A stretch of DNA of 64,000 nucleotides, taken from Dipteronia dyeriana (Eukaryota; Streptophyta; Magnoliopsida; Sapindales; Sapindaceae). Location: the NCBI GenBank assembly GCA_032871835.1, contig CM065299.1, positions 95,866,652 to 95,930,651 on the forward strand, in the 5' to 3' direction. Positions 12,342 through 25,176 of the stretch are shown here, piece after piece. Position 1 is the first letter of the stretch; each line of letters opens with the position of its first letter. The position numbers and the translations under genes were made by a program. The notes beneath the pieces were generated by a model, which had not been told where the DNA came from, ran no database searches, and saw nothing but the letters and a program-made list of their open reading frames with translations.

Positions 12342-15111
12342 CTGAGAAACAGTGTCTGTGCTACAGACCTGATTTTCAAAAGGGACTATTTTGGAACTAC
12401 AAAATTTCCCAAATGAATGATATGTAGATTCATATTAGCAAGTAGACTACAGATGTTTTAGCCATGTATTTTGCAACTATATCATCTGCTATTCCTTAGA
12501 TCTAAAGGGCAGTTGGATATCAATACAGCCTTCCACAAAAGAAATATCGGTTGTTGTGGTTATTTTCTGCTCAGTAAGTAGTTTCTTGTATTTTAAGAAC
12601 CAGAGTCATCGATAAACAAAATGCACGAGCTTCCTTAAGTTGCCCCAGTCGCCCAGTTACCAACTCCTCAAGTCCAAACCTGATTTAAGCTCGTTGCAAG
12701 CAAAACCATACGACTGTAACAAAATCAGTAGAAACGAGCCAAGCTGATAGGCACATTAATAAGCAGTTATAAAAATAAGAGATTATGGTGCAAACCAGTT
12801 GAGCACAACAAATAAAAGCTTCCAACTGATTATGAATGGGAGTAATATAAAGGCCATGTTCTTGATGGTGTAATACAATTTCAACTAAATAGATACTCTT
12901 GTCTAATAGGCCCACTTTAGTTATCATTAACTATCAGACGCGAGGAAAAAAATGAACTCCAAATATTTCATTTAGAAAAATGATGGCAATGGACAAAGTT
13001 GAGGTACTCAATATTAAGCTTCTAACACCCACATACCAAAAATTAAAGATGAGAAAAAAGATGGCAATGGCAGATCCCTTGTGGCGGTTAAAAGTTATGT
13101 TTTTTTTTTCAATGACTTGTAGGCTCCAGTAAGATTATAATTCAAGATCAAACTTTGCTCACAAATCTTATACGATTTCAAAAGTTTACTAAGCAAAGCA
13201 TAGAGACATAGAGTACCAGAACTAATTAAACTCACAAATTATCATTGAGAGTTTGAGACTATTCCCTAAGTTTTATTATTGCTTTGTACTTGAATCATCC
13301 AATTACATGCCATGCTAACAACTCCGTTGTCGTGTAAAGCTTGCGAGTAAGAGCCTAATACTGGAACTGCCAAAGAGGGGAAAAGCTACACCATGAAAAC
13401 AGATGACGAAAGATTGAATAGTATACAAAGCCACCCAAATCTAACACATTGAACAACTATAGCCTATGATTTAGACAAAATATGTATGCATCACAATTCA
13501 CAAGAATAAAAAAGCTACACAACTTATTAATAAAATGAGTTCTAGTAAGTAGTAACTGAACAACCAAATTTTGTGTCAATATACCAAAATACGTTAAAAA
13601 ACTATTATCTGAAAGAGACATTCAAAATCAGAGGTTTAAATAACTTGATTATTTATAAAAGCAGATGTTTTCATAAAAAAATACACCCCAACAGAAAGAA
13701 TGTACTCCATGAACAGTCCAGTGACTTGCATCAACAAATATGTTTCTGACCATAACTGATAACTAGTGCATCCAAGACAAACAATATGTATGAAATTTCA
13801 AAAGATTACCATATCTTAATATGATCACATTGTTTTTCAGGTCTTACTTTAGCAACTACATAGTCATTTGTCAAGGAAAACCTCAACCATTCGAAGCCAA
13901 TTCCCTGCAAATAATTGTGTCAAACTGATACCATATCTAATTAAGACTGTTATGGAAAATACTGAAACAAAAGGCAGAAAAAACACAAATCTGAAAAAAA
14001 AGGAGAAAATGTGATAGAGAAACTAAATGTGTATAGTATAGCAGTTTAGCACACATAATATTCTGTCATTGACAGGACTAATTGAATGAGTTCTAATTAG
14101 CAACACATTTAACAGTAGCTTCCATTTATTAAATAAAAAAAAAAAAAAAAACTTAACAAGAAGGAAAAACAAAAGGCCAGAGAATTTAATTTAAAATATA
14201 AAAGTTCAATACAAACCCATTTTTCCAATGTTAGCATTGTACCCTTGACTTTCACACTAAACTTCCACTTCTTTGCTCTGCATCCAGTATGGCGTTCCCA
14301 TTCGGTAAGTGTTAACTTCTTTGACCCGCATGATCCACACTTGCACACAACTCTGAAGCAGAAGGAAAAAGAAACTTAATTAATTGTTGAGAAATAATAT
14401 CAGATTACCTAATATCTGCTTTAGAACTAAAACAAAATGTGCAACTAAAAGTTCTCATTAGCAACAACCAAGTCAAATTAGCTGAAGAAATCTCGGATTC
14501 TAGAAAAAATACAAACATCTTTCTGTCAAACAAAATATTACATATCTGAAGAATACATGGTGATCAAAAGATATGTACAATCTAAAAGAACTGTAATGGG
14601 TGTAAACAAATAATGCAGGTATGAAGATGAAGGACGATGAGAGAGAGTCAGCACCAACAACACTGTATAATAAGAACATGAATCATTGAAAACTAATTAA
14701 ATATAACTAATTAGCAATAATTTGATTACCCACCTCGCCAATGCTCGAATCTGTGTCACCGACAATGAGAACCCAGTCATCGTATTTCGAACGAAGCATT
14801 TGAGTCCTTCCTTTCGAAGGTTTCAATATCGGAGGCCGAAACCTGTTTGAGCTCCGATTTGTGTCAACGTAAGTCCATCATCTACATGCACCGCTCATCA
14901 TCTGTGATTGCCGATTTTGAATGAACAGCCATCGATGCTGTGGAAACGAATTAGGGTTTTTGAACTGCGGCTATGCTTGTGTGTGTGACTCTGTGGTGTT
15001 CATTTTATTGTGAGAGGTGGGACTTTATAGGCAAAATGTCAAATAGATTTAAACTACGACGTCTTCTTCTCACTGTTGGACGGATCAGACCATGAGTTTA
15101 AAGGGTCCAGT
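12342..15111 (-). pseudogene. Tandem unit 2: same gene fragment, interrupted by three ATX pieces
   Basis: Its ends match unit 1: the minus-strand leader and MAVHSKS start at about 14935 correspond to 12160, and the 3' parts 12500-12930 correspond to 10510-10930. Compared with unit 1, the C-terminal exon has 7 extra bases near 12580 that shift the frame and bring an early stop. The middle of unit 1 (11450-12110) is replaced by about 1.35 kb derived from the adjacent ATX gene in inverted orientation. The two units abut at 12341/12342 with no spacer, which suggests unequal crossing-over or tandem duplication before the ATX material was acquired. Function unknown, probably dead. Confidence 0.5.
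13520..14865 (-). pseudogene. Three shuffled, inverted fragments of the neighbouring ATX gene
   Basis: Read on the minus strand, 14733-14865 matches ATX exon-1 sequence 16460-16592. About 13995-14712 matches 19033-19745, the complete exon 9 with flanking introns; the [19 protein letters not shown] peptide is intact. About 13520-13992 matches 17648-18120, most of intron 3. The order is therefore A-C-B relative to the source, and all three are inverted with respect to the parent 2-5 kb away. Intron sequence is included, so DNA-level capture is indicated rather than retroposition. Divergence of several per cent shows it is not recent. Transcripts from either strand could pair with ATX RNA; this is inference. 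Confidence 0.85.
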
Positions 15112-16183
15112 CACATCAACTGGGCCCTTACCAAGAGTATTGAGTCTTGAACTTCGAATTGATTTTAAATTTATTTTAGAAAAACATTATACAACCCTAC
15201 AACCCACCCTACAAGTCAAATAATCCATTAAAATTTCAAAACTATCAATTCCGCTACTGTTTATCTTCTGATTGTGAGGCAATTGTATACAAAACCAGTC
15301 AATTCCAATAGCGAAACCCATTAAACTCATATTCTGCCAACTCTTTGGCGGCAGGCCGAAGCCGTTTTAACCTAATTAAAGAAAAATATTCTCTCTAAAC
15401 TATCATCAAGTTACGTAGTACGATGTAAGTCCCGGTCAAGCTCTAGTAGTGTCTAGTCATCAGAACGTGGACTCGAGCCCACAATCCCGGTGATGGAGTG
15501 ATGTTTCACCGACTCTGACACGGATTTTATCCGTCACCGCCAAAAAAAAAAAAAAGCATCCATGTGTACCCGTAGCATAGGAAATCCGTGTTACCTTTCA
15601 ATTTTTTCGTTTCGCGCTTGTCACGTCGCAAATTTCAAGCGCCTCCCTCCTTCCTCCAAATATTTGGAGCCAAAACACGTCACCTTAATATTTTACCCCT
15701 TTAATTTAATATTAAAATAAATATAAAATAACTATCGTATCTAACTTAAATATTTCGAAAATATATATAGAGTGTGCCTGTCCAGAATTCGTCGTTAGAA
15801 AAACATATCCCTTGTCTTCCACAAAAGCTTGAAAATTCCTATCTGCACACTGCATTGGTTTTCTTGGAATTTTTTTACTGCTTTTTTGGGATAATCGATT
15901 CTCAGTCTTTTCATTCTCGGAGATCGTAATTGTGAATTGCATTTTATACGCTTCTCAAGATAACAGAAACAGAAACGTGCGAAGTCGGTCAGTTTTCTGT
16001 GACTGTGTGTCGAATTAGGGTTTCGATTCAAAACCTAGGGTTCTGATTGGGATTCAATATTGAATGGTACGTGGAGTTTATGTACAAAGTCGTAACTAGT
16101 TGGGTTTTTGATATTGTGAGTATATAATTTTTGCTTGTTGGATGTGAAATTAGGGTTTTTGGTTTTGAAGGGTTAAATAGAAG
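15112..16183 (+). promoter_or_regulatory. ATX upstream region with a SINE-like insertion
   Basis: This is the 5' region of the ATX gene. A probable SINE lies at about 15412-15556: a GGACTCGAGCCC segment close to the Pol III B box (GGTTCGANNCC) sits near 15471, and the block ends in a run of 14 A. Downstream, 15600-16180 is the likely promoter and leader. It contains a TATATATA-like run at 15763-15770 and AATTAGGGTTT motifs near 16013 and 16150 of the kind found in plant housekeeping leaders. No ORF was identified here. Confidence 0.45.
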
Positions 16184-19100
16184 ATGATAGTGAAACGACC
16201 TCTGAAACCTGAAACGCAGGATCCAAGGCGGTACAAGATTGGAGAGATATGTTACGAAGATGAAGAAGACGATGAGTATGTGTGCGCGGCAAATCCGAAA
16301 AAACGGAGAAGAAAAACCGGGGATGAGTGTCGCCCAAATTCAATGATGGTTGAAGTCGACGAATTCAGCAGCGGTTCGGGCTCCTGGGTTGGCGAGGATG
16401 CCTCGTGTTTGGCCTTGGAATTTGAATCCAACTCGAACAAATTCAATTATAATAGAAGAGACACAAATCGGAGCTCAAACAGGTTTCGGCCTCCGATATT
16501 GAAACCTTCGAAAGGAAGGACTCAAATGCTTCCATCAAAATACGATGACTCGGTTCTCATTGTCGGTGACACAGATTCGAGCATTGGTGAGGATGAGGAT
16601 GAGGATGACGGTGGATTTTCGGAAGTGAAAGAGAAGTTCGGGGAAAAATACTATGGGATGACTTATGTGAGGGATAAGTATAGATTTGGAAGCTCAAATT
16701 ACTATTCATTTGGTGAAAAGGGGCTGGGTTATGTAGATTACAATAATTTTTATCCGAGAGAGTATTTGGTTTCGCGTAGCGCTGCTAAGCCGGCGCGTAA
16801 TAATCTGAATTCTTTGCCATTGGTAGATAATAAACAGTATATGCCTGGATTTAGTTCTAGGAGTGTAGAGAGATTGACAAAAGAGAAAGCTAAAAAAAAG
16901 AAGGATGTATATAAGCCGGAGGATTTTGCTTTAGGTGATTTAGTGTGGGCTAAATGTGGGAGGACATACCCGGCTTGGCCGGCCATTGTGATTGATCCCA
17001 TTTTGCAAGCTCCTGAAGCTGTTTTGAGATGCTGTGTTCCTGGTTCTCTTTGTGTCATGTTTTTTGGCTACTCAAAGAAAGGCACACAAAGGGTATCTTT
17101 TTAGTCTCTTTATTGTTCTCTCATAATTTGTTTTTGTGGGTATTTTTTTGTTCAATTTGCATCCTTTCTGGTTTTAGTGATACCTTGTTTATGAACGAAT
17201 GTTGATGGGCAGGACTATGGGTGGGTGAAACAAGGGATGATATACCCATTTGCAGAATTCATGGATCGGTATGTATGTATGTATGTAAGCTATGTTGAGT
17301 AACTTTAATCATAATTTTTTTAGTTTATAACTATTTTGCTTTACCTTTTTTTTGTTGGCATTTAAAGATTTCGGGAACCCGCACAGTTGAACAAGAGCAA
17401 ACTGAGTGGTTTTCAGATGGCGCTAGAAGAGGCACTTTTAGCAGAAAATGGTTTTTTGGATGCAAACCTTGGGATTGAGCAAATTGGTAATCCAGAAGCT
17501 CATTCCAGTATAATCCAAGTGGCAACCTGTTCAAGTCAAAATATGGAATATAACTCTCAGAACAAGGCAATTTCTTTAGAATTTCCTTTAGATTCCTTAT
17601 GGGAATTCAGAAATATGTTGCATGTTCTATAGGAAATGACTTAAGTTTAAGATTTGTTTTGTCTCTGCCTTTTGTTCCTCTATTTTCCATAACACTGTCT
17701 TACTTAGATATGGTATCAGTTTGATACAATTATTTGCAGATAATTGGCTTCGAATGGTTGAGGGTTTCCTTGACAAATGACTATGTAGTTGCTAATGTAA
17801 GACCTGAAAAACAATGTGATCATATTAAGAAATGGTAATCTGTGGAAATTTCATACATATTGTTTTTCTTGGAAGCACTGGTTATCAGTTATGGTCAGAA
17901 CCATATTTGATGCATGTCACTGGACTGTTCATGGAGTACATTCTTTTTGTTGGGGTGTATTTTTTTTAGCAAGCATACGCTTTTATGAATAACCAAGTTA
18001 TTTAAACCTCTGATAATAGTTTTTTAACGTAATTTTGGTATATCAGTTATTATTTTTAGTTGACACAAAACTTGGTTGTTCAGTTACTACTTACTAACTC
18101 ATTTGATTAATAAATTGTGCAGAATGCATGTTATAAGGATGCTAGGCTTTGTGACGGTTGTGGTTTATTTCGACCATGCAAAGTGAGGAAATTGAATAGT
18201 TTAATATCTGAAACCCAGTTTCTGTGCAAGCATTGTGCTAAGGTTCGTAAGAAATTCCATATTCGTGAATTTTGTTTGACATAAATATAACTTTTTTTTT
18301 TTTTTTTGTAGAAGAGAATATATATAACATCCGTTCTTAGCAACATGACCTTTACACTTTTTTTACAGTTAAAAAAATCGAAACAGTATTGTGGCATATG
18401 CAAGAAAATTTGGCACCATTCAGATGGTGGGAATTGGGTGAGTTTATTAAGCTTCAATTTAGGCTTATAATGCTTTTCTTTGACAGAAAAAAAAAATGAA
18501 TGATAAGAGAAATCATTGTTCTTACTCTGGATCAGGTATGTTGTGATGGTTGTAATGTTTGGGTGCATGCTGAATGTGACAAAATTTCTGGAAAACATTT
18601 CAAGGTGTGTCCATCCTACCTAAGTTGATATGTAATCTTTATCTTTGTTCTTGTTATTTTTCGTGGAGTTTTGGGGGTCACTGACTTCGTCATGGTGCGA
18701 AGGATCTGGAGAAAATTGATTATTATTGCCCCGATTGCAAAGAAAATCTTAGATTTGAATCATCAGTAGAGCAATGGCATCCAAATGTCAAGTATGATAG
18801 CTTTTCACCTATTCTTCCTTCCTTCACACTGTTTAAGACATTTTGCATGATAATTGTACATTCTTTGTGCTATGAAATTGTAAACCTGATATTTTGGCAA
18901 TATCTTTTAAACAGGCCTACAGAAAGTAATGGACAAATGGTGCTGCCTGACAACGTAATTGTAGTATGCAACAACGTGGAAGGAGCATATATTCCAAATC
19001 TTCATTTGTATGCTCTGACATCTTTATTACTGTTAGTTATATTTAATTAGTTGTCAGTGATTCATGTTCTTATTATACAGTGCTGTTAGTGCTGACTCTC

Positions 19101-22100
19101 TCTCATCGTCCTTCATCTTCATACCTTCATTATTTGTTTACACCCATTACAGTTCTTTTAGATTGTACATATCTTTTGATCACCATGTATTCTTCAGATA
19201 TGCAATATTTTGTTTGACAGAAAGATGTTTGTATTTTTTCTAGAATTCGAGATTTCTTCAGCTAATTTGACTTGGTTGTTGCTAATGAGAACTTTTAGTT
19301 GCACATTTTGTTTTAGTTCTAAAGCAGATATTTAGGTAATCTGTTATTATTTCTCAACAATTAATTAAGTTGTTTCTTTTTCCTTCTGCTTCAGAGTTGT
19401 GTGCAAGTGTGGATCATGCGGGTCAAAGAAGTTAACACTTACCGAATGGGAACGCCATACTGGATGCAGAGCAAAGAAGTGGAAGTATAGTGTGAAAGTC
19501 AAGGGTACAATGCTAACATTGGAAAAATGGGTTTGTATTGAACTTTTATATTTTAAATTAAATTCTCTGGCCTTTTGTTTTTCCTTCTTGTTAAGTTATT
19601 TAATTTTTTTTATTTAATAAATGGAAGCTACTGTTAAATGTGTTGCTAATTAGAACTCATTCAATTAGTCCTGTCAATGACAGAATACTGTGTGCTAAAC
19701 TGCTATACTATACACATTTAGTTTCTCTATCACATTTTCTCCTTTTGTTGCTATAATGCTATATTATACAGCATTTTTCACAAGTGTATGTGACTCTGTG
19801 AATCATGTTTTGTTAACTTTTTTCTATTTGTGTATCAATATGTATCTTTCCCATCAAAGTGATGTCTTGGCTGTTGATTTTGATGTACACAACAAATGGA
19901 CCTTGTACTTTATATTTTATACCCGAACCTATTGATAGGTAGGCTAATGTATAACTGGATTGCCCAAAGATCAAAACATTGAATTCCTGATTTCTGGTCA
20001 TAGATCTCAGTACTAGTTTGATGAGAGTGTTTACTCTTAATGCAAATGTTTTGATAATTTGTTTATTTAATTTTGTTAGCATTTATTCTTATATTCATGA
20101 GTTTTATTAACAATGAAAATAATGCAGATTGCTGAATTTAATGCACGTGGTATAGATCCAGTGAAGTTAGATAAGCAAAGGCTACTTGCTTTTACAAAAG
20201 GTAATAAGTACTTCCATCATCCATGAGACTTATCCCGTTGATTTTTTCCCCTTTTTAATTTGGGGTGGGGGAAGGCAGACCTAAAAGCTTAAGTTGACAG
20301 GAAATGGTCCAACAATAGCATTTAAGCACGTTACACACACCTCACATGCAAGACCAATGGGTTTGCCACATGGCTCGAGCCCAAACACATATTCAAACCA
20401 AAACAAATTCAGAAACAAATGCAAATTCAATCACATGGGGGGTCTCGAACCCAAGATTCCCTTGGTACAAGAAAGCCCTGATACCATGTTAGTAACCATC
20501 CAACCAAAAACCTTAAGATGATAGGAAATGGCCCAACAATATAGTATTTAAGCATTCAAACAAGCAGAGGTTTGGTTTGGGTGTTGAACATAATCTTTTA
20601 GTAGTTTACGGTTGCGGGATATCTAACTGTATTCCAATTGCAACAGAGAAATATGAGCCTGTTTACGTAAAATGGACGACAGAAAGATGTGCTGTCTGCA
20701 GATGGATTGAAGATTGGGACTACAACAAAATTATTATCTGTAACAGGTAGTTCCACTATATGCTGTTTTGCATTGGCAAGTTAGTATATAATGGGTGGTT
20801 AAATAATAAGTTATTTCAGGTGCTAATATTGAAGCTTATTTTATATACTTACGATGTATCTGAATGACAATGTTATTGGTAAAGGTGTCAAGTAGCTGTC
20901 CACCAAGAATGCTATGGGGTTTTAAATATCCAAGATTTTACTTCTTGGGTTTGTAGAGCATGTGAAACACCTGATGCTGAGAAGCAATGTTGCCTCTGTC
21001 CTGTCAAAGGTATGCCATTGAATTAAATGTCTTAACAATTCTTGGCGGTACTGTGCCTTTGACAAATGATAAAATTTGATTTTGATATTCACATATGAGT
21101 GTAAGTCCCACATATCCTGGAGGAAAAAAAGAAAGAAAATAGTATTGGAATTATTCCAAGCTTATACTTCTTCCCTGTCCTGCAATGTAATGAGTTATTG
21201 GCCTCTTTTTGGGATTTCAGAATTTTATTGTTGATTTTCGATTGATTTAGATGGTGCCGGAGTCCTAGAGTTGAATGGATTTTTTTGCCTTTTATTGTTG
21301 ATTGTAGTTTGATTTAGATGATTTCATTTTATGCCTTCTTATAATTTATATAGAGCATGGATATATGAATATAGTACTGCATTTATCCAACAAAGTTTAC
21401 TTGATCATCAGAGGCTAGTTTTTCTTATTATATATATGTTAAAACTGGTTTTTAGGGGGTGCTTTGAAGCCAACTGATGTTGAGACGCTCTGGGTTCATG
21501 TTACATGTGGTTGGTTTCGGCCCGAAGTCAGTTTCTTGAATCATGAGACCATGGAACCTGCATATGGAATCCTTAAAATTCCAGCAAATTCGTTTTTAAA
21601 GGTACGCTGGTTGTAACAGTTATCTATAGAGTTTCATTAAATCAAATATCTTTTTCAGGCGGTGCTTAAGAACGGGCACTTTCATGCTCGATTTCATTTC
21701 TGTCTTTAAAAGAAATTTTGCATGGCATTGGGGTTTAAAAGATACTATTGTTAGCTAAGTAGGACCATTCCCTAATAATGGGATGAGTCTTTTGTAAAGT
21801 ACTGGTTCATATTATTCTAATCTTTCTGTTTGTTTATCAGCTTATATATTGGCTGGCTATGCTTGATGGTTTAAATACTGAGTGTTTTCCATTGAAATAT
21901 TGCAGAGTTGCATAATCTGTAAGCAAACTCATGGTTCGTGCACTCAATGTTGCAAGTGTGACACTTATTTCCATGCAATGTGTGCGTCCAGAGCTGGATA
22001 TAACATGGAAGTAAGTTTTGAAACTTGTGATTCCATGGCATGTATTTTGAAATTGACACGATAGTGTTCCTATGACTGCAATGTAAATTATTTTATTAAG

Positions 22101-25100
22101 CTTATTTTTGTAACTTTCAGGTGCAGTCCTTTGAGAAGAATGGGAAACAAATATCCAGGAAGTTAATATACTGCGCCATTCATAGGTTGGAAAATTGTGC
22201 ATTAAAATTTTCCATTTTTTTCTGCTTTATCAATTTTATGATTTCTCTCTGCCCTGCAACGGAAGAGAATACAATTTTGTTCTACTCTGGCACCTAAGCT
22301 ATTAGTTCAGTCTCTGTTTCCTCATACCTTGATTTTGGCACAGGACCCCAGCTCCAGATGCTGCTGTTGTTGTACATACACCTGCAGGAGTTTTTGCTGG
22401 CAGAAGCTTGCTTCAGAACCAAAGGGGGTGTTTCCGGGGTTCAAGGTTGATTTCAGCTAAGAGAACAGAATCTCCTGAATCTTCAACCTCAGATACTAAT
22501 GAGTTTGATCCTCTATCTTCTGCGAGATGCCGTGTCTTTAAAAGATCTAAGAATAAGGTGACAACTTTGTGAACCTTATGGGTTATTAATTTTTGTTTCG
22601 GCTTTTTTATGAAAACTTGTAAGATTCTTGTGAATCTTCCTTTATACCTCCAGCGAAGCTTGCATTTCTTGCCTTGTTAAATCCAAGTTTGATGCTACTA
22701 TGGTTTGGCTTGTAGCCTGCATGATTGATCTATTGGCCTCTTTTCCTCTCATTCTGTTTATGGTTTTTATTTGCAGGGGTTGAGTGGGGAACCAATTTTC
22801 CACCGACCAATGGGGCCAAGTCATCATTCTTTAGATGCAGTAAATAGCTTGACTGCTTATAAAGTAATATTCTTTCTCTGTTTCCAAATGTAGTGTAGTA
22901 TTTATCATTGTTATATTAAATTTTGTCATGCATATTAAATACTCTCACACACTAAAGCATCCTTCCCTTTCAGTTCTGTGGTTGGATCCTTCCCATTCGG
23001 TTCTTTGTTGCCTTGTAGGTGGTAGTAATATATCATTTTACTTTCTTATATGTTCTGTCTCATAGCAGGAACTTGATGATCCTAAGATTTTTACTTCATT
23101 CAAGGAACGGCTATGTCACTTACAGGTAAGCTTCATTCACCAGCTGCAGTTACTATTGCCTCCTTGATCTCATGTCCTAATTCGATTGTTTTTTCCCTTG
23201 TACTTCTGCCTTTAGAAAACTGAAAAGCATCGGATTGGTTTCGGGAAATCTGGCATACACGGATGGGGCCTTTTTGCACGTAGAAACATTCAGGAAGGAG
23301 AAATGGTACTCGATTTATAATTTTTTCTATGCTTGTATACATTTTTAAAGCTGTGTTCAAGTATTTACTTAGCTGGACTTTTCGTGACACTCTTCCATTA
23401 AGAATTATATTTCTGGTACTGGTGATGTGATTCTTATGCTAGGCTTGTCTATCTCCAGGTTGTTGAGTATCGCGGTGAACAGGTGACACAAAGCATTGCC
23501 GACGTGAGGGAAGCAAGATACCGTAAAGATGGCAAAGACTGCTATGTGAGTTTGATATCTAAATTCCGTTTTATGTGTTTGGCCTGCCGAGTCTTGTTAA
23601 TAGCTTGTGGTATTTGAGCCAGATTTGAAATATTACATCATTTTTTTCTGGTGTAATTAAGTGGTTGAATGAATTTTTACCATGATACTATACTGAAATA
23701 TATTAGATAAGTTGTTAATGATAACAATGAATATACTCTATAATTTGGGATTTTGGGATTGAAAAAGTAGCTGAACTAAATGTTGATTGAAATGAACATA
23801 CAATGTATTTATGTGTTGATATGTTGATCCATGTATGCAGCACCTGACTGATTTTTTTTTTTTATTCTTCTCGTCTTGGAAGACTGTAGGCTTTTCCACT
23901 TTCAAAAAAAAGAAAAAGAAAAAGAAACCGTAGGCTTTTCCTTTGGCTGCTTAGCTTGTTCTGCTTTGAGGACCATTTTATTATTTCTGCTGTCTCAATT
24001 TTTTGTTATATTTGTTTCTTGAATTCTATTAAATGGTTATGTGCAGTTATTCAAGATTAGTGAGGAAGTGGTAATTGATGCCACAAAGAAGGGGAATATA
24101 GCTCGATTAATCAACCATTCGGTAAGTTTTTGTTATTAGAGGGTTTTTTTTAATATTATTTTTATCATAAATTGTGCTAAAACAGAAATAAAATGTCTTA
24201 TATAGCAAAAAAAATAAAAAATTCTTATAGCCCATTTGGTCTCAATGTATGTAAAGCTTATCCTTGAGAGCTAATTAGGTTTCTCATGCTCTGCTTGAGC
24301 TATTGATCCAAATTAGTTGCTTAGCCCCATTTTGGATTACTTTAGCAAGCATCAGCTTTTTTGTCAATTTGTGTTGTAACTCATGGCAACTTGCGTTTGC
24401 TTGTATTAGCAAATGGTTAATTAGCACAAGTGCTTGAATAAAGGATGCGAGATTCTGAATCTATAACCTAGGTAACCATTTTCTCAGTTTTTATCCCCTG
24501 GGATCTCTGTTGTCTCCATTGGACGCTGAGAAGAAATACTTTTGAATGAGGAAAGTGAGAATGTACTGGAATGCTAAACTTTGGTTTCTTTGGATTTCAA
24601 ATCATATATGGCTTCAATGTTGAGTCTACTCTTGATCAAGTTATACTCACTGAATTTGCATCCATCTTGTGCATTGGTCATTATTGTTATTTATTTAATT
24701 TTCCTTCTTTAGTTCTTTGTTGAAATTTGACCATGATTTCTAGTCTTCATAGTTCATACATCTATGGTACACTACACTTTGATCGTATGCATACAATGAT
24801 GCTAAACTATTAATTCTTCGTGCTGCAGTGCATGCCCAACTGCTATGCAAGGATAATGAGTGTCGGTAACCGTGAAAGCCGGATAGTTCTTATTGCTAAG
24901 ACTAATGTGACAGCTGGTGATGAGCTAACGTATAATTCTCTCTCGCGCTCTCCCACTCATTTATTCTCTTGGGAGGGTAGTTTTTTGTATTAATTTGTCT
25001 AGTTTAGATTCAAAGTCATCCATTCTTCAACATAAATTTGAGTTTTTGGTAGAGTAAATGAACTTATGTTGAATATGCCTGACAGGTACGATTACTTATT

Positions 25101-25176
25101 TGATCCGGACGAGAAAGATGAATTGAAAGTCCCGTGCCTATGTAAAGCTCCCAACTGTCGATTGTTTATGAATTAG
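16184..25176 (+). CDS. ATX3/4/5-like histone H3K4 methyltransferase (PWWP-PHD-SET), 23 exons
   Basis: Trithorax-group enzyme expected to methylate histone H3 Lys4 in the nucleus. Exons: 16184-17092, 17213-17268, 17368-17566, 18123-18242, 18369-18437, 18536-18604, 18703-18791, 18915-19007, 19395-19530, 20128-20200, 20647-20746, 20885-21009, 21456-21601, 21906-22010, 22121-22185, 22344-22557, 22777-22863, 23069-23125, 23216-23305, 23459-23545, 24047-24121, 24829-24929, 25086-25176. They sum to 3156 nt, 1051 residues. The acidic/basic N-terminus is followed by PWWP (about 246-330), Cys-rich PHD-type fingers (about 397-488), an extended PHD (about 616-760), SET (about 905-1022) with YRGE, the NHSC motif and a YDY tail, and post-[11 protein letters not shown] ending FMN. 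No FYRN/FYRC lies between PWWP and PHD, which separates it from ATX1/2. Intron 3 seems to use a GC donor. A polyadenylation signal AATAAA is at 25320. The catalytic motifs appear complete. Confidence 0.93.
17567..18122 (+). other. ATX intron 3 with apparent GC-AG splice sites
   Basis: Family alignment requires exon 3 to stop around ...YNSQNK and resume at [14 protein letters not shown]. No GT donor fits both phase and alignment, but AAG|GCAATT at 17566/17567 does, with acceptor TTGTGCAG at 18122. GC-AG introns are a known minor class. A GT-bounded mini-exon at about 17741-17797 (phase 0, frame [14 protein letters not shown]) is also possible but would need a poor CAT|GTTCTA donor for exon 3. 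Confidence 0.5.
20281..20560 (-). mobile_element. tRNA-derived SINE in ATX intron 10
   Basis: On the minus strand the intron holds AACATGGTATCAGGGC (20480-20495), resembling the tRNA A-box region, followed by GGGTTCGAGACC (20441-20452), a perfect Pol III B box. The block is flanked by direct repeats of the form TAAG.TGA.AGGAAATGG.CCAACAATA (about 20290 and 20513), probably target duplication plus local repeat. It lies antisense to the host gene and within the intron, so splicing should not be affected. Confidence 0.55.

Noticed and set aside
18131..18598. 155-codon minus-strand frame inside the ATX gene
   Set aside because: Antisense to three ATX exons and introns, with a lysine-rich intron-derived middle; shadow frame.
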